A DNA stretch of 7,035 bases from Candidatus Sungiibacteriota bacterium (GCA_016181565.1 JACOZA010000040.1:9827-16861), one strand, 5' to 3'. Counted from the stretch's first letter, positions 1 to 6,187 are shown. Notes: a model not told the origin generated them from the sequence alone. Numbers and translations are program-made.

Positions 1-1332
1 GATCAAATCCTGAATTTGATGCTCGGTCGGGCGAACTTCGAGTCCCGGGTCAACGAGGCCGGTAGGGCGGATGACTTGCTCTGCCACGTAGCGCATTTTT
101 CGTTTCGAGTCTTTGGAGATGCCATATTCAAATTCGGCGGGAGTGGCCGAGACATAGATTGTCTGGCCGGTTTTCTCGCGGAATTCTTCAAACTTCAGCG
201 GCCGGTTATCAAGCGCTGAAGGCAACCGAAATCCATAATCAACCAAAGTCAATTTTCTGGCGCGGTCGCCATTATACATGCCGCGAACCTGGGGGATAGT
301 CGCATGCGATTCGTCAATTACGGTGAGAAAATTTTTGTCGCCAGCCGCCTTTGAGAAATAGTCGAGCAGTGTGTAAGGCGGTTCGCCTTCGTTGCGAAAT
401 GAGAGGTGGCGTGAATAGTTTTCAATGCCCGCCACATAACCGGCGTTTTTCAGCATCTCGATATCGAAGTTGGTGCGCTGTTTGATGCGCTCAAGCTCCA
501 GCACCTTGCCTTCTTTTTTAAATTTCTCCGACTGGTCTTTTAGTTCATCCTTGATGCGCTCGATAGCCAAGAGCAGTTTATTTTGGGGAGTCACAAAGTG
601 CTTTGCGGGGAAAATTGTAAACTCTTTGAGGGCTTCGGGGGTGGCATCATGGGCACGAGTTTTTTGTCGGATAGAGACGATTTTATTTTTTTCAAACTCG
701 ACGCGGACGATTAGTTCTCCCGACGGCAGATGAATCTCAACCAGATTCTCGCGGAGGCGGAAGTTGCCTTGCACGGGATCAATGGGATTTCGCATGTACT
801 GGAGAAACACAAGTTTTCGCGCCAAATCCCGAGCTGTTCCGGCCTGGCCCACAGCAATCGGTACCGCCATTTTCTGGTATTCTTCCGGGTCACCAATGCC
901 GTAAATGCAGGAGACCGAAGCTACGATGATGACATCTTTTCGCGTGAGAAGATCGGCGGTTGAGGCATGTCTCAAGGCATCTATTTTTTCGTTGATCTTG
1001 GCATCCTTTTCAATATAAGTGTCGCTGCGCGGGATGTAGGCCTCGGGTTGATAGTAGTCGTAATAAGACACAAAATAATGCACCGCGTTTTCGCGAAAAA
1101 ATTCTTTGAACTCCTGGTAGAGCTGGGCCGCCAGAGTTTTATTATGCGAAATTACGAGCGTCGGTTTTTGGACGCGCTCGATGACGTTGGCAATTGTAAA
1201 GGTTTTACCGGAGCCGGTTACGCCCAAAAGCGTCTGATCGCGCACCCTCGCGTTCAAATTTGCCGCCAATGTCTCAATGGCCTGCGGCTGGTCTCCGGTC
1301 GGTTTGTATGGCGCTTTCAGCTTAAATTTCAT
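1..1332 (-). CDS. uvrB: UvrABC excinuclease subunit B, N-terminal 444 residues (partial at window edge)
   Basis: UvrB is the damage-verifying helicase-like subunit of nucleotide excision repair. It is loaded by UvrA, clamps DNA with a beta-hairpin and recruits UvrC for incision. Translating the minus strand from the ATG at 1332-1330 gives an uninterrupted frame to the window edge. It begins MKFKLKAPYKPTGDQP and has Walker A GVTGSGKT (residues 37-44), motif Ia around ISHNKTLAAQ (61-70), the diagnostic beta-hairpin start YYDYYQPEAY (90-99), the Walker B variant DESH typical of UvrB (340-343), the motif VSATPAEFEYG, and EQVIRPTGLVDP near the edge. Full-length UvrB proteins are about 660-680 residues, so the rest of helicase domain 3 and the UvrC-binding C-terminus lie outside. 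The start fits the family N-terminus and sits 8 nt after a TATAAT box. Transcribed divergently from the Nudix/ruvA side. Identity is very secure. Confidence 0.97.
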   Translation of the reverse strand, partial: MKFKLKAPYKPTGDQPQAIETLAANLNARVRDQTLLGVTGSGKTFTIANVIERVQKPTLVISHNKTLAAQLYQEFKEFFRENAVHYFVSYYDYYQPEAYIPRSDTYIEKDAKINEKIDALRHASTADLLTRKDVIIVASVSCIYGIGDPEEYQKMAVPIAVGQAGTARDLARKLVFLQYMRNPIDPVQGNFRLRENLVEIHLPSGELIVRVEFEKNKIVSIRQKTRAHDATPEALKEFTIFPAKHFVTPQNKLLLAIERIKDELKDQSEKFKKEGKVLELERIKQRTNFDIEMLKNAGYVAGIENYSRHLSFRNEGEPPYTLLDYFSKAAGDKNFLTVIDESHATIPQVRGMYNGDRARKLTLVDYGFRLPSALDNRPLKFEEFREKTGQTIYVSATPAEFEYGISKDSKRKMRYVAEQVIRPTGLVDPGLEVRPTEHQIQDLI

Positions 1333-1340
1333 AAAGTGAA

Positions 1341-1370
1341 ATTATACCATATAAATTAAGCTGAAAACAA
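1341..1370 (-). promoter_or_regulatory. uvrB promoter, probably giving a leaderless transcript
   Basis: On the minus strand a perfect -10 box TATAAT (1346-1341) is preceded by TTGTTT (1370-1365) with an 18-bp spacer. Only 8 nt separate the -10 box from the uvrB ATG at 1332. Initiation at the usual distance would therefore fall at or within a couple of bases of the start codon, and no Shine-Dalgarno sequence is present. The box match is seen directly; promoter activity and leaderless initiation are inferred. Confidence 0.72.
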
Positions 1371-1407
1371 GAGTTTTTAAGCCGCTTTTTATTTAACCGC
1401 AGTTGCG

Positions 1408-1418
1408 TAGAATGAAGG
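1408..1418 (+). promoter_or_regulatory. Possible -10 box and ribosome-binding site for the Nudix gene
   Basis: TAGAAT (1408-1413) resembles a -10 element, but the T-rich stretch about 17-18 bp upstream (around 1384-1390) is a poor -35. GAAGG (1414-1418) lies 7 nt before the ATG at 1426 and is one of the few plausible Shine-Dalgarno sequences in the window. The two readings partly conflict: initiation about 7 nt after TAGAAT would exclude GAAGG from the mRNA. If GAAGG is used, transcription must start further upstream. Confidence 0.35.
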
Positions 1419-1425
1419 CATCTCT

Positions 1426-1833
1426 ATGGATTTAACCCCAAAGGTTGGAATTGCGGCGATTGTTGTAAAGGGCGACAAAGTATTGATGGGTAAGCGTTGC
1501 GGAACTCATGGAGCTGGCACCTGGAGTTTTCCGGGAGGGCATTTGGAGTTTGGAGAATCTTGGGAAGATTGCGCCAAGAGAGAAGTTCTAGAAGAAACGG
1601 GGCTTGAAATTAGAGACGCGAAATTTGTGGCTACGACAAATGATCTCATGCCAGCGGAAAGGAAACATTACGTTACACTCTATACGAGAGCCGAATATAT
1701 TGAGGGAGAACCAGAAATAAAAGAACCGGATCGATGCGAGCGATGAGCATGGTTTAGGTGGGATCAACTGCCGGAACCTAGATCCACCCCAATCCAAAAT
1801 TTACTAAAATCGGGATATAATCCATTTATTTAA
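1426..1833 (+). pseudogene. Nudix hydrolase (NUDT15/MutT-like) interrupted by an in-frame TGA; open part 1426-1746
   Basis: Nudix enzymes hydrolyse nucleoside diphosphates linked to another group, often for nucleotide-pool sanitation; the substrate here cannot be read from sequence. The 106-residue open part has a complete Nudix box starting at GGHLEFGESWEDCAKREV (about residues 37-54) and continuing through the EE-TG residues, preceded by GAGTWSFPGG as in the NUDT15-like group. The frame meets TGA at 1744-1746, just after EPDRCER, where relatives continue with a Trp in an E-x-W-E-W-type motif. Beyond the TGA the same frame stays open for 28 codons to TAA at 1831-1833 and still reads as the family C-terminus: AWFRWDQLPEP, then PIQNLLKSGYNPF. 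Read through, the protein would be about 135 residues, a normal length. So the defect is a nonsense codon, not a frameshift. Options are recent pseudogenisation, sequencing error, read-through, or a functional 106-residue form lacking the last strand/helix. ruvA starts 12 nt after the ancestral stop. Confidence 0.8.
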
Positions 1834-1845
1834 TATCATTTACTC

Positions 1846-2427
1846 ATGATTGCCGCGCTTTCGGGAAAACTCGTGTCGCGAAGCGAGAAGTCTGTGACTG
1901 TCGAAGTCGGCGGTGTGGGATACCGTGTCTTTTTGTCGCAAGACGGGATGCTGAAGCTTCCTAACATCGGCGAGGAGGTCCGCCTCTACACGCACCAGCA
2001 CGTGCGTGAGGATGCGCTGGAGCTTTACGGTTTTATGCATCCCGCCGAGCTTGAATTATTTGAAATGCTGATTTCCATTTCCGGCATCGGGCCGCGGGGC
2101 GCTCTCGGGATTCTTGGCGCCGGCGGGCTTGATCAGCTGCGCCGCGCGATTGCCGCGGGCGATACTGGCTACCTAACTAAAGTTTCGGGGATCGGTAGAA
2201 AAACGGCTGAAAAAATTGTCTTGGAGCTTCGGGAAAAGATGTCCGGCCGTGGAGTCACGGTGGGCGAACACCCCGCGCTTCGCGACGAAGCTGATGCTCT
2301 CGACGCGCTTTTGTCTCTCGGTTACTCGCGCGATGAAGCGCGAGAGGCGCTGGCGTCAGTTCGCGACGATTCGCTCTCAATTGAAAGGCGCGTGTCTTCC
2401 GCATTGAAAAAGTTAGGCAAACGTTAG
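1846..2427 (+). CDS. ruvA: Holliday junction DNA helicase accessory subunit RuvA
   Basis: RuvA binds four-way DNA junctions as a tetramer and loads the RuvB motor for branch migration in recombinational repair. At 193 residues it has the usual family length. It starts MIAALSGKLV, leading an OB-fold domain (about 1-62) with GGVGYRVFLS. Domain II (about 63-140) follows with two helix-hairpin-helix motifs, SGIGPRGALGIL (about 79-90) and VSGIGRKTAEKIVLEL (about 113-128). A short linker precedes a C-terminal UBA-like domain III (about 145-193, ALDALLSLGYSRDEAREAL), which contacts RuvB. No ruvB or ruvC is adjacent, unlike the common ruvCAB arrangement. There is no clear Shine-Dalgarno; the start is fixed by the conserved N-terminus. 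It may be co-transcribed with the Nudix gene. Confidence 0.96.
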   Translation: MIAALSGKLVSRSEKSVTVEVGGVGYRVFLSQDGMLKLPNIGEEVRLYTHQHVREDALELYGFMHPAELELFEMLISISGIGPRGALGILGAGGLDQLRRAIAAGDTGYLTKVSGIGRKTAEKIVLELREKMSGRGVTVGEHPALRDEADALDALLSLGYSRDEAREALASVRDDSLSIERRVSSALKKLGKR

Positions 2428-2474
2428 TGCACAATGACAATCGACTATTCTATAAAATTCACAATGCTCATAAG

Positions 2475-2506
2475 CTACTCTCTAATTCGCACGAATTAGA
2501 GAATAG
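2475..2506. repeat. Strong hairpin-forming inverted repeat upstream of the FemAB-like gene
   Basis: Two 15-nt arms, 2475-2489 and 2492-2506, pair with a single mismatch (2478/2503). The core is a perfect 10-bp stem, CTCTAATTCG against CGAATTAGAG, with a 2-nt nominal loop. No T-run follows on either strand, so it is not a standard intrinsic terminator. It lies in the 110-bp gap between ruvA and the FemAB-like start and could act as an mRNA structure, an operator or a dispersed palindromic repeat. An exact 11-base piece (AATTCGCACGA, 2484-2494) recurs inside the downstream gene at 3048-3058. Confidence 0.6.
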
Positions 2507-2537
2507 TGAGATGGGGGTAATAAATGGTGGTAATAAG

Positions 2538-3401
2538 ATGAAGTCGTTTCTGCAATCTCGCGAATGGGCGGAAATTCAAGAACGCGATGGGCGGAAAGCC
2601 CATCGCCTTGTCTTTGGCAGCGAATCCGCAGTCTTTTTTAAACACAGTTTGCCGCTCGGACTTTTCTATTGGTACGCGCCACGGCCGGAAATCAAAAACG
2701 CCGACGCTTTTTTAAAAGCGCTGGCGGAGCTTCCCGGCTACCCGGTCTTTGTTCGCTTTGAACCGGAACACGATATGGCGCCGCTAAAAGGAGCGCGTAC
2801 TTCGCAAAATCTCCAGCCGCGAGAGACAATTTTGGCGGATCTTACGAAATCCGATCAAGATCTGCTGGCGGCGATGCACTCCAAAACTCGCTACAATATT
2901 CGTCTCGCCGAAAAGCACGGTGTCGAGATAGAAAAGCGCGTCGGCGCTGACGCGGTGGATGATTTTTACCGGCTGCTGCAGCATACTGCCGAGCGAGACA
3001 GATTCCGCCTTCATCCAAAAACGCATTATGAGCACTTACTGCAATCAAATTCGCACGAGTTTTCCAATGAGCTGCTTTTTGCGATCTACAATAGCCAGAT
3101 TGCGGCGGCTGCGGTGATAAATTTCTATGGCGACACTGCAACATGTTTGCACAGCGCTTCAGACTATCAGTTACGAAATGTGAAGGCGCAGCACTTATTG
3201 CATTGGCGGGCTCTGCAGGCGGCGCGGGCATGGGGATGCGGCGTCTTCGATTTTGGTGGGATTGATGAAAAGAGATGGCCTGGGGTAACCAATTTCAAAA
3301 TCGGCTTTGGGGGCGAGAGAAAATCATATCCCGCGGCTTTTGATGTTGTTTTTCGGCCGGTTTGGCGAGGTATATACCAATTGGCGCGTAAAGTGGTTTA
3401 A
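2538..3401 (+). CDS. FemAB/FemX-like peptidoglycan interpeptide-bridge aminoacyltransferase
   Basis: FemAB-family proteins carry a GNAT-like fold. Characterised members transfer amino acids from aminoacyl-tRNA to the stem peptide of lipid II or its precursors at the cytoplasmic face. From ATG 2538 the protein has 287 residues. Family signatures seen are SFLQSREWAEIQ at the N-terminus, the HSKTRYNIRLAEKHGVEI segment (about 114-131), FRLHPKTHYEHLL (about 156-168), IAAAAVINFYGDTATCLHSAS in the second half, and the C-terminal DFGGID...KIGFGGE region (238-260). I chose 2538 because the frame upstream (from GTG 2427 or ATG 2511) runs through the hairpin and matches nothing, whereas MKSFLQSREW is a typical family start. 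No convincing Shine-Dalgarno is present. It is followed after 7 nt by the MurE-like ligase, a cell-wall pairing that supports the call. The donor amino acid and exact acceptor cannot be told. Confidence 0.85.
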   Translation: MKSFLQSREWAEIQERDGRKAHRLVFGSESAVFFKHSLPLGLFYWYAPRPEIKNADAFLKALAELPGYPVFVRFEPEHDMAPLKGARTSQNLQPRETILADLTKSDQDLLAAMHSKTRYNIRLAEKHGVEIEKRVGADAVDDFYRLLQHTAERDRFRLHPKTHYEHLLQSNSHEFSNELLFAIYNSQIAAAAVINFYGDTATCLHSASDYQLRNVKAQHLLHWRALQAARAWGCGVFDFGGIDEKRWPGVTNFKIGFGGERKSYPAAFDVVFRPVWRGIYQLARKVV

Positions 3402-3408
3402 TTCGCGT

Positions 3409-4737
3409 ATGCTGGAAGGAATATTTTATTTTTTGCGCCGCTACGTCGTTCCCAAGCCGGTTTTTGAGTTTTTCCAGCCGACTTATCATCGGCTTTTAGC
3501 ATTTGCTGGAGCGCTGATTTACGGATTTCCTGCCCGCGGTCTCACGATCATCGGCGTCACGGGAACAAACGGCAAATCCACCACAGTCGAGATGCTGCAC
3601 GAACTATTTGCCGCGGCAGGATTTAAAGCGGCCTCCTTGTCGTCCGTGCGGTTCAAGATTGGAGAGAAGATGATTGAAAATCGGTTCAAGATGACGATGC
3701 CCGGCCGATTTTTTGTGCAGAAATTTTTGCGCGACGCCAAGCGCGCCAGTATCACGCATGTGATTCTTGAAGTCACCTCCGAAGGCATCAAGCAATATCG
3801 GCATGCATACATCAATTTTGCCGCGGCTGTCCTGACAAACCTGACGCCCGAGCACATCGAGTCGCACGGCGGGTTTGAGAATTACAAAAAAGCCAAAGGC
3901 GAACTCTTCCGCGCGCTCGCGGGCAAAGGGATATCCGTCGTCAATCTTGGCGATGAGCATGCGGGATATTTCTTAAGTTTTCCGTCTAAGGAAAGAGTTG
4001 GATATGGACTTGAGATAAGAGATAAGCGAACAAATATAAACCGAACCGTTGCGCCTGCGCGATATGAAATTGATGAGCGCGGTATTAAGCTTTATTTTGC
4101 GGAGGGATGGGAAGTTATGGCGCCTCTTAGGGGCAAATTCAATGCCGAGAATATGTTGGCGGCCATTGCCGTCGGCGAGGTGTTCGGCGTTTCGCACGAG
4201 GTAATGCGACGAGTTTTCGCGGAGTTTGGCGGTGTCTCGGGGCGAATGGAGGAAATTCGGAGCGGGGAAATTCGAGTGGTCGTAGACTATGCCTTTACGC
4301 CAAATGCTCTTCGCCAAGTGTATGAGACGCTGAAGCAGGAGATAGGTCCGGGCAACAAGTTGATTTGCGTTTTGGGAGCCGCAGGCGGCGGGCGCGATAA
4401 ATGGAAGCGGCCGGAGTTAGGTAAAATCGCGGGAGACTATTGTTCGCACGTGATTATTACCAACGAAGATCCATATGATGAGAACCCCCCCGCTATTATG
4501 GAAGATGTTCGACGAGGAATAGCGATAGGAAGCGCCCCCTACGAGGTAATTGAAGACCGCCGACTCGCCATCCGTGATGCCATAGAATCGGCGCGCGCGG
4601 GAGACATTGTTGTTATCACCGGCAAGGGCTCCGAATCAGCCATGGCGGTGGCCGGCGGCAGGCAAATTCCCTGGGATGATCGTGCGGTGGTTCGTGAAGA
4701 GCTTGAGCGATTGATTAACATTAAGAAAAAAATATAA
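3409..4737 (+). CDS. MurE-like Mur ligase, short form lacking the N-terminal UDP-binding domain
   Basis: Mur ligases add amino acids to the UDP-MurNAc peptide by an ATP-dependent acyl-phosphate mechanism. This 442-residue protein has the ATP loop GTNGKST (52-58), HIESHGGFENYKKAKGELF (about 149-167) containing the Lys that is carbamylated in MurE (about K163), a central NAENMLAAIAV motif, SGRMEEI starting the C-terminal ligase domain, the DYAFTPNAL region, and ITGKGSE near the end. In typical MurE the ATP loop follows a UMP-binding domain of about 100 residues. Here only about 50 precede it, including a hydrophobic patch at 28-40 (HRLLAFAGALIYG). At the position of the substrate-selecting DNPR or DNPA motif it reads NEDPYDENP (352-360), so the amino acid added is uncertain. 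Start 3409 is preferred over 3307, which would overlap the FemAB-like gene by 95 nt. It is probably in one operon with that gene and the following archease-like gene (4 nt apart). Confidence 0.88.
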   Translation: MLEGIFYFLRRYVVPKPVFEFFQPTYHRLLAFAGALIYGFPARGLTIIGVTGTNGKSTTVEMLHELFAAAGFKAASLSSVRFKIGEKMIENRFKMTMPGRFFVQKFLRDAKRASITHVILEVTSEGIKQYRHAYINFAAAVLTNLTPEHIESHGGFENYKKAKGELFRALAGKGISVVNLGDEHAGYFLSFPSKERVGYGLEIRDKRTNINRTVAPARYEIDERGIKLYFAEGWEVMAPLRGKFNAENMLAAIAVGEVFGVSHEVMRRVFAEFGGVSGRMEEIRSGEIRVVVDYAFTPNALRQVYETLKQEIGPGNKLICVLGAAGGGRDKWKRPELGKIAGDYCSHVIITNEDPYDENPPAIMEDVRRGIAIGSAPYEVIEDRRLAIRDAIESARAGDIVVITGKGSESAMAVAGGRQIPWDDRAVVREELERLINIKKKI

Positions 4738-4741
4738 AAAC

Positions 4742-5158
4742 ATGAGAGACGGGTACGATATTTTTGAACGAGATGAGATAACGCATATCCGTGCTTGGGG
4801 GACTACCGAGCGCGAGCTTTTTCAAAGAGCGCTCCTGGGTCTCGCGGTATTCGTGCGGCCCGATGTGGCGCCCGAGAAGGGTCGGGGCGTCCATATACGC
4901 GCACATATCCACGGAGAAAATTTTTCGGATACACTGGAGCGGTTTCTATCCCACGTTTTGTATGAGAGCGAGATGCACGACGCGGTATTCCCGGCGATGC
5001 ATGTAATCCATTTGACCTCACAAGAAATCGAATGCGAATTAGTCGGCAAGAAAATTGATCATCGTGAGGAAGAAGCCGAGGGAGTCAAACTTACAAGCGG
5101 CGGGATCGAGAAGCGAGACGGTCAGTGGGAAGTAGAATTTACGCCCGAACTCGTCTAG
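4742..5158 (+). CDS. Archease-like protein with substituted active-site motifs
   Basis: Archease is a small protein that activates the RNA ligase RtcB and widens its nucleotide use. The 138-residue length and the order of elements match the family. These are an opening strand FERDEITHIRAWG (8-20), then TERELFQRALLGL, a long central helix DTLERFLSHVLYESE (63-77), ECELVGKKID (97-106), and the closing strand pair GGIEKRDGQWEVEF (120-133). Two hallmark metal-site motifs are altered: the usual H-T-A-D near the N-terminus reads R-D-E-I, and the usual T-Y-H before the final hairpin reads T-S-G. It may therefore be a divergent archease with a different chemistry or a purely structural role. No rtcB is in the window. 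It starts 4 nt after the Mur ligase stop with no Shine-Dalgarno, and its stop is 2 nt before the PHP gene, suggesting an operon. Fold assignment is moderately secure; function is not. Confidence 0.65.
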   Translation: MRDGYDIFERDEITHIRAWGTTERELFQRALLGLAVFVRPDVAPEKGRGVHIRAHIHGENFSDTLERFLSHVLYESEMHDAVFPAMHVIHLTSQEIECELVGKKIDHREEEAEGVKLTSGGIEKRDGQWEVEFTPELV

Positions 5159-5160
5159 CT

Positions 5161-6087
5161 ATGTCGGGCAGTCAAGCATATTCTGGCAGGATCGATTACC
5201 AAATTCAGACGACCGCGTCTGACGGCAGATTCTCGCCGCGCGAGTGCGTCAGGATGGCCCAAGAGAACGGCGTGACCTCCATTGCCATTACCGACCACGA
5301 TACGATCGGTGGGGTTAAGGAAGCGCTTGAGGCCGGAAAAGAATTCGGTATCGAAGTGATTCCGGGAATTGAGCTTTCATGCGACCACGAGAATCACGGC
5401 ATTCATATTCTGGGCCTTGGCATCGATTATCATAACGAAGCACTGCTCGAAAAATTGCATGTGTTGCAGAACGAGCGCGAACATCGAGCAAAATTGATAA
5501 TTGAAAAACTGCGCCAATTCGGTTTTGCAGTTGACTTTGAGGAGGTGAAGCGACGGGCAGAGGGAGTAGTGGCGCGTCCTCACATCGCGGAAGCAGTTCT
5601 CGAAAATCCACTTAATGAGGGAAAATTGAGCTCCGAAGGCATCGCGACGAGGCAGGATTTTTTTGCGAAGTATATCGCCGACGGAGCGAAAGCGTACGTT
5701 CACGGCGTGCCCCTCTTTGTTGCCGACGGGATACTTTTGATTCACGAAGCCCGCGGAATCGCAATCTGGTCTCATCCGACGGTGCCGATGAGGGACTATA
5801 AGCTTGTCGAGGAAACTCTCTTGCAATTTCTTGGATGGCAGATGGACGGCCTTGAGGTCATCGGCAATTTCAGCGAGGATGACACCGAGTTTTTGCAGAC
5901 ACTTGCCGCGAAGTATCAACTCCTGCGTAGCGCCGGGTCGGATTTTCACGATACGTATACCGATCCTCAAAAACCCGAAGAGGGCGCGGCGCGCATCGGC
6001 GGGCATAAGACGTTCGGCTATTCGATTGAAGGCGTTCGCGAATCGCTCCTGGCGGCCATTGAAAAAAGACATGCCGTTGTGAAATAG
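5161..6087 (+). CDS. PHP-domain metal-dependent phosphoesterase (RNase AM/YciV-like family) with HxH replaced by QxQ
   Basis: PHP proteins hydrolyse phosphoesters with two or three metals; the closest characterised family acts as a 5'-nucleotidase / 5'-3' exonuclease on short RNA. The 308-residue protein shows almost the whole ligand set: SDG (D21), TDHD (44-47), PGIE (E71), HILG (H82), RPH (H141), SHP (H205) and GSDFH (D261, H263). The first ligand pair, usually D-L-H-x-H near the N-terminus, reads D-Y-Q-I-Q (12-16), so both histidines are glutamines (codons CAA and CAG). An insertion domain (about 90-190) is helix-rich, as in this family. I chose ATG 5161, 2 nt after the archease-like stop. 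The frame is open back to an ATG at 5125, but that start overlaps the upstream gene and adds residues not typical of the family. The substrate is unknown, and loss of two ligands makes activity uncertain. Confidence 0.87.
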   Translation: MSGSQAYSGRIDYQIQTTASDGRFSPRECVRMAQENGVTSIAITDHDTIGGVKEALEAGKEFGIEVIPGIELSCDHENHGIHILGLGIDYHNEALLEKLHVLQNEREHRAKLIIEKLRQFGFAVDFEEVKRRAEGVVARPHIAEAVLENPLNEGKLSSEGIATRQDFFAKYIADGAKAYVHGVPLFVADGILLIHEARGIAIWSHPTVPMRDYKLVEETLLQFLGWQMDGLEVIGNFSEDDTEFLQTLAAKYQLLRSAGSDFHDTYTDPQKPEEGAARIGGHKTFGYSIEGVRESLLAAIEKRHAVVK

Positions 6088-6102
6088 CGGTTTATCTCGT
6101 AT

Positions 6103-6172
6103 CCAGGCAGTGAAAATTCGAATGTTCAGTGCGCAGAACAAATCGCGACTTGTTCGAATTTCTACTACCTGG
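6103..6172. repeat. Large imperfect inverted repeat with competing inner hairpins
   Basis: Arms 6103-6122 and 6153-6172 pair at 17 of 20 positions, with a perfect inner block AAATTCGAA / TTCGAATTT; one of the three mismatches is a possible G-U pair. Inside the 30-nt loop, TGTTC (6123-6127) can pair with GAACA (6136-6140). Alternatively GAACAA (6136-6141) can pair with TTGTTC (6150-6155) around a CGCG centre, so the structures exclude one another. There is no T-run. The element sits between the PHP stop and the next gene and overlaps the proposed promoter, which would suit an operator or a DNA or RNA switch. Confidence 0.5.
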
Positions 6173-6178
6173 TATGCT
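6150..6178 (+). promoter_or_regulatory. Promoter for the small-gene pair, near-leaderless
   Basis: TTGTTC (6150-6155) and TATGCT (6173-6178) are separated by exactly 17 bp. Only 9 nt lie between the -10 box and the ATG at 6188, the same tight spacing seen at uvrB, and no Shine-Dalgarno is present. The -35 box is part of a 20-bp palindrome-like sequence (6136-6155), which could let a repressor control it. Promoter activity is inferred. Confidence 0.5.
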
Positions 6179-6187
6179 CTTTAAGTT

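Noticed and set aside
967..1359. 130-codon open frame on the plus strand
   Set aside because: It lies antisense to the strongly supported start region of uvrB, including the Walker A and beta-hairpin segments.
1816..1821. Perfect TATAAT 25 nt upstream of the ruvA ATG, as a ruvA promoter
   Set aside because: It falls on the codons for the conserved G-Y-N-P of the Nudix C-terminus, so the match has a coding explanation. There is no good -35 box 16-18 bp upstream. It may still have some activity now that the Nudix frame is broken.
1426..1833. Genome-wide recoding of UGA (Gly or Trp) to explain the Nudix stop
   Set aside because: No other gene here has an internal TGA over well over a thousand codons, Trp is encoded by TGG throughout, and the gene ending at 6472 appears to stop at TGA. 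A recoded genome should show many internal TGAs.
2325..2344. Inverted repeat CTCGCG / CGCGAG
   Set aside because: It lies within the ruvA domain III coding sequence and is explained by R-D-E-A-R-E codon composition. No T-run or regulatory context.
2427..2537. N-terminal extension of the FemAB-like protein from GTG 2427 or ATG 2511
   Set aside because: The extra residues run through the hairpin, have no family similarity and would overlap the ruvA stop codon. MKSFLQSREW at 2538 is the natural start.
5377..6141. 254-codon open frame on the minus strand
   Set aside because: It is antisense to the PHP gene, which has clear motifs in its own frame. The antisense product is rich in Cys, Phe and Arg and looks like a shadow.
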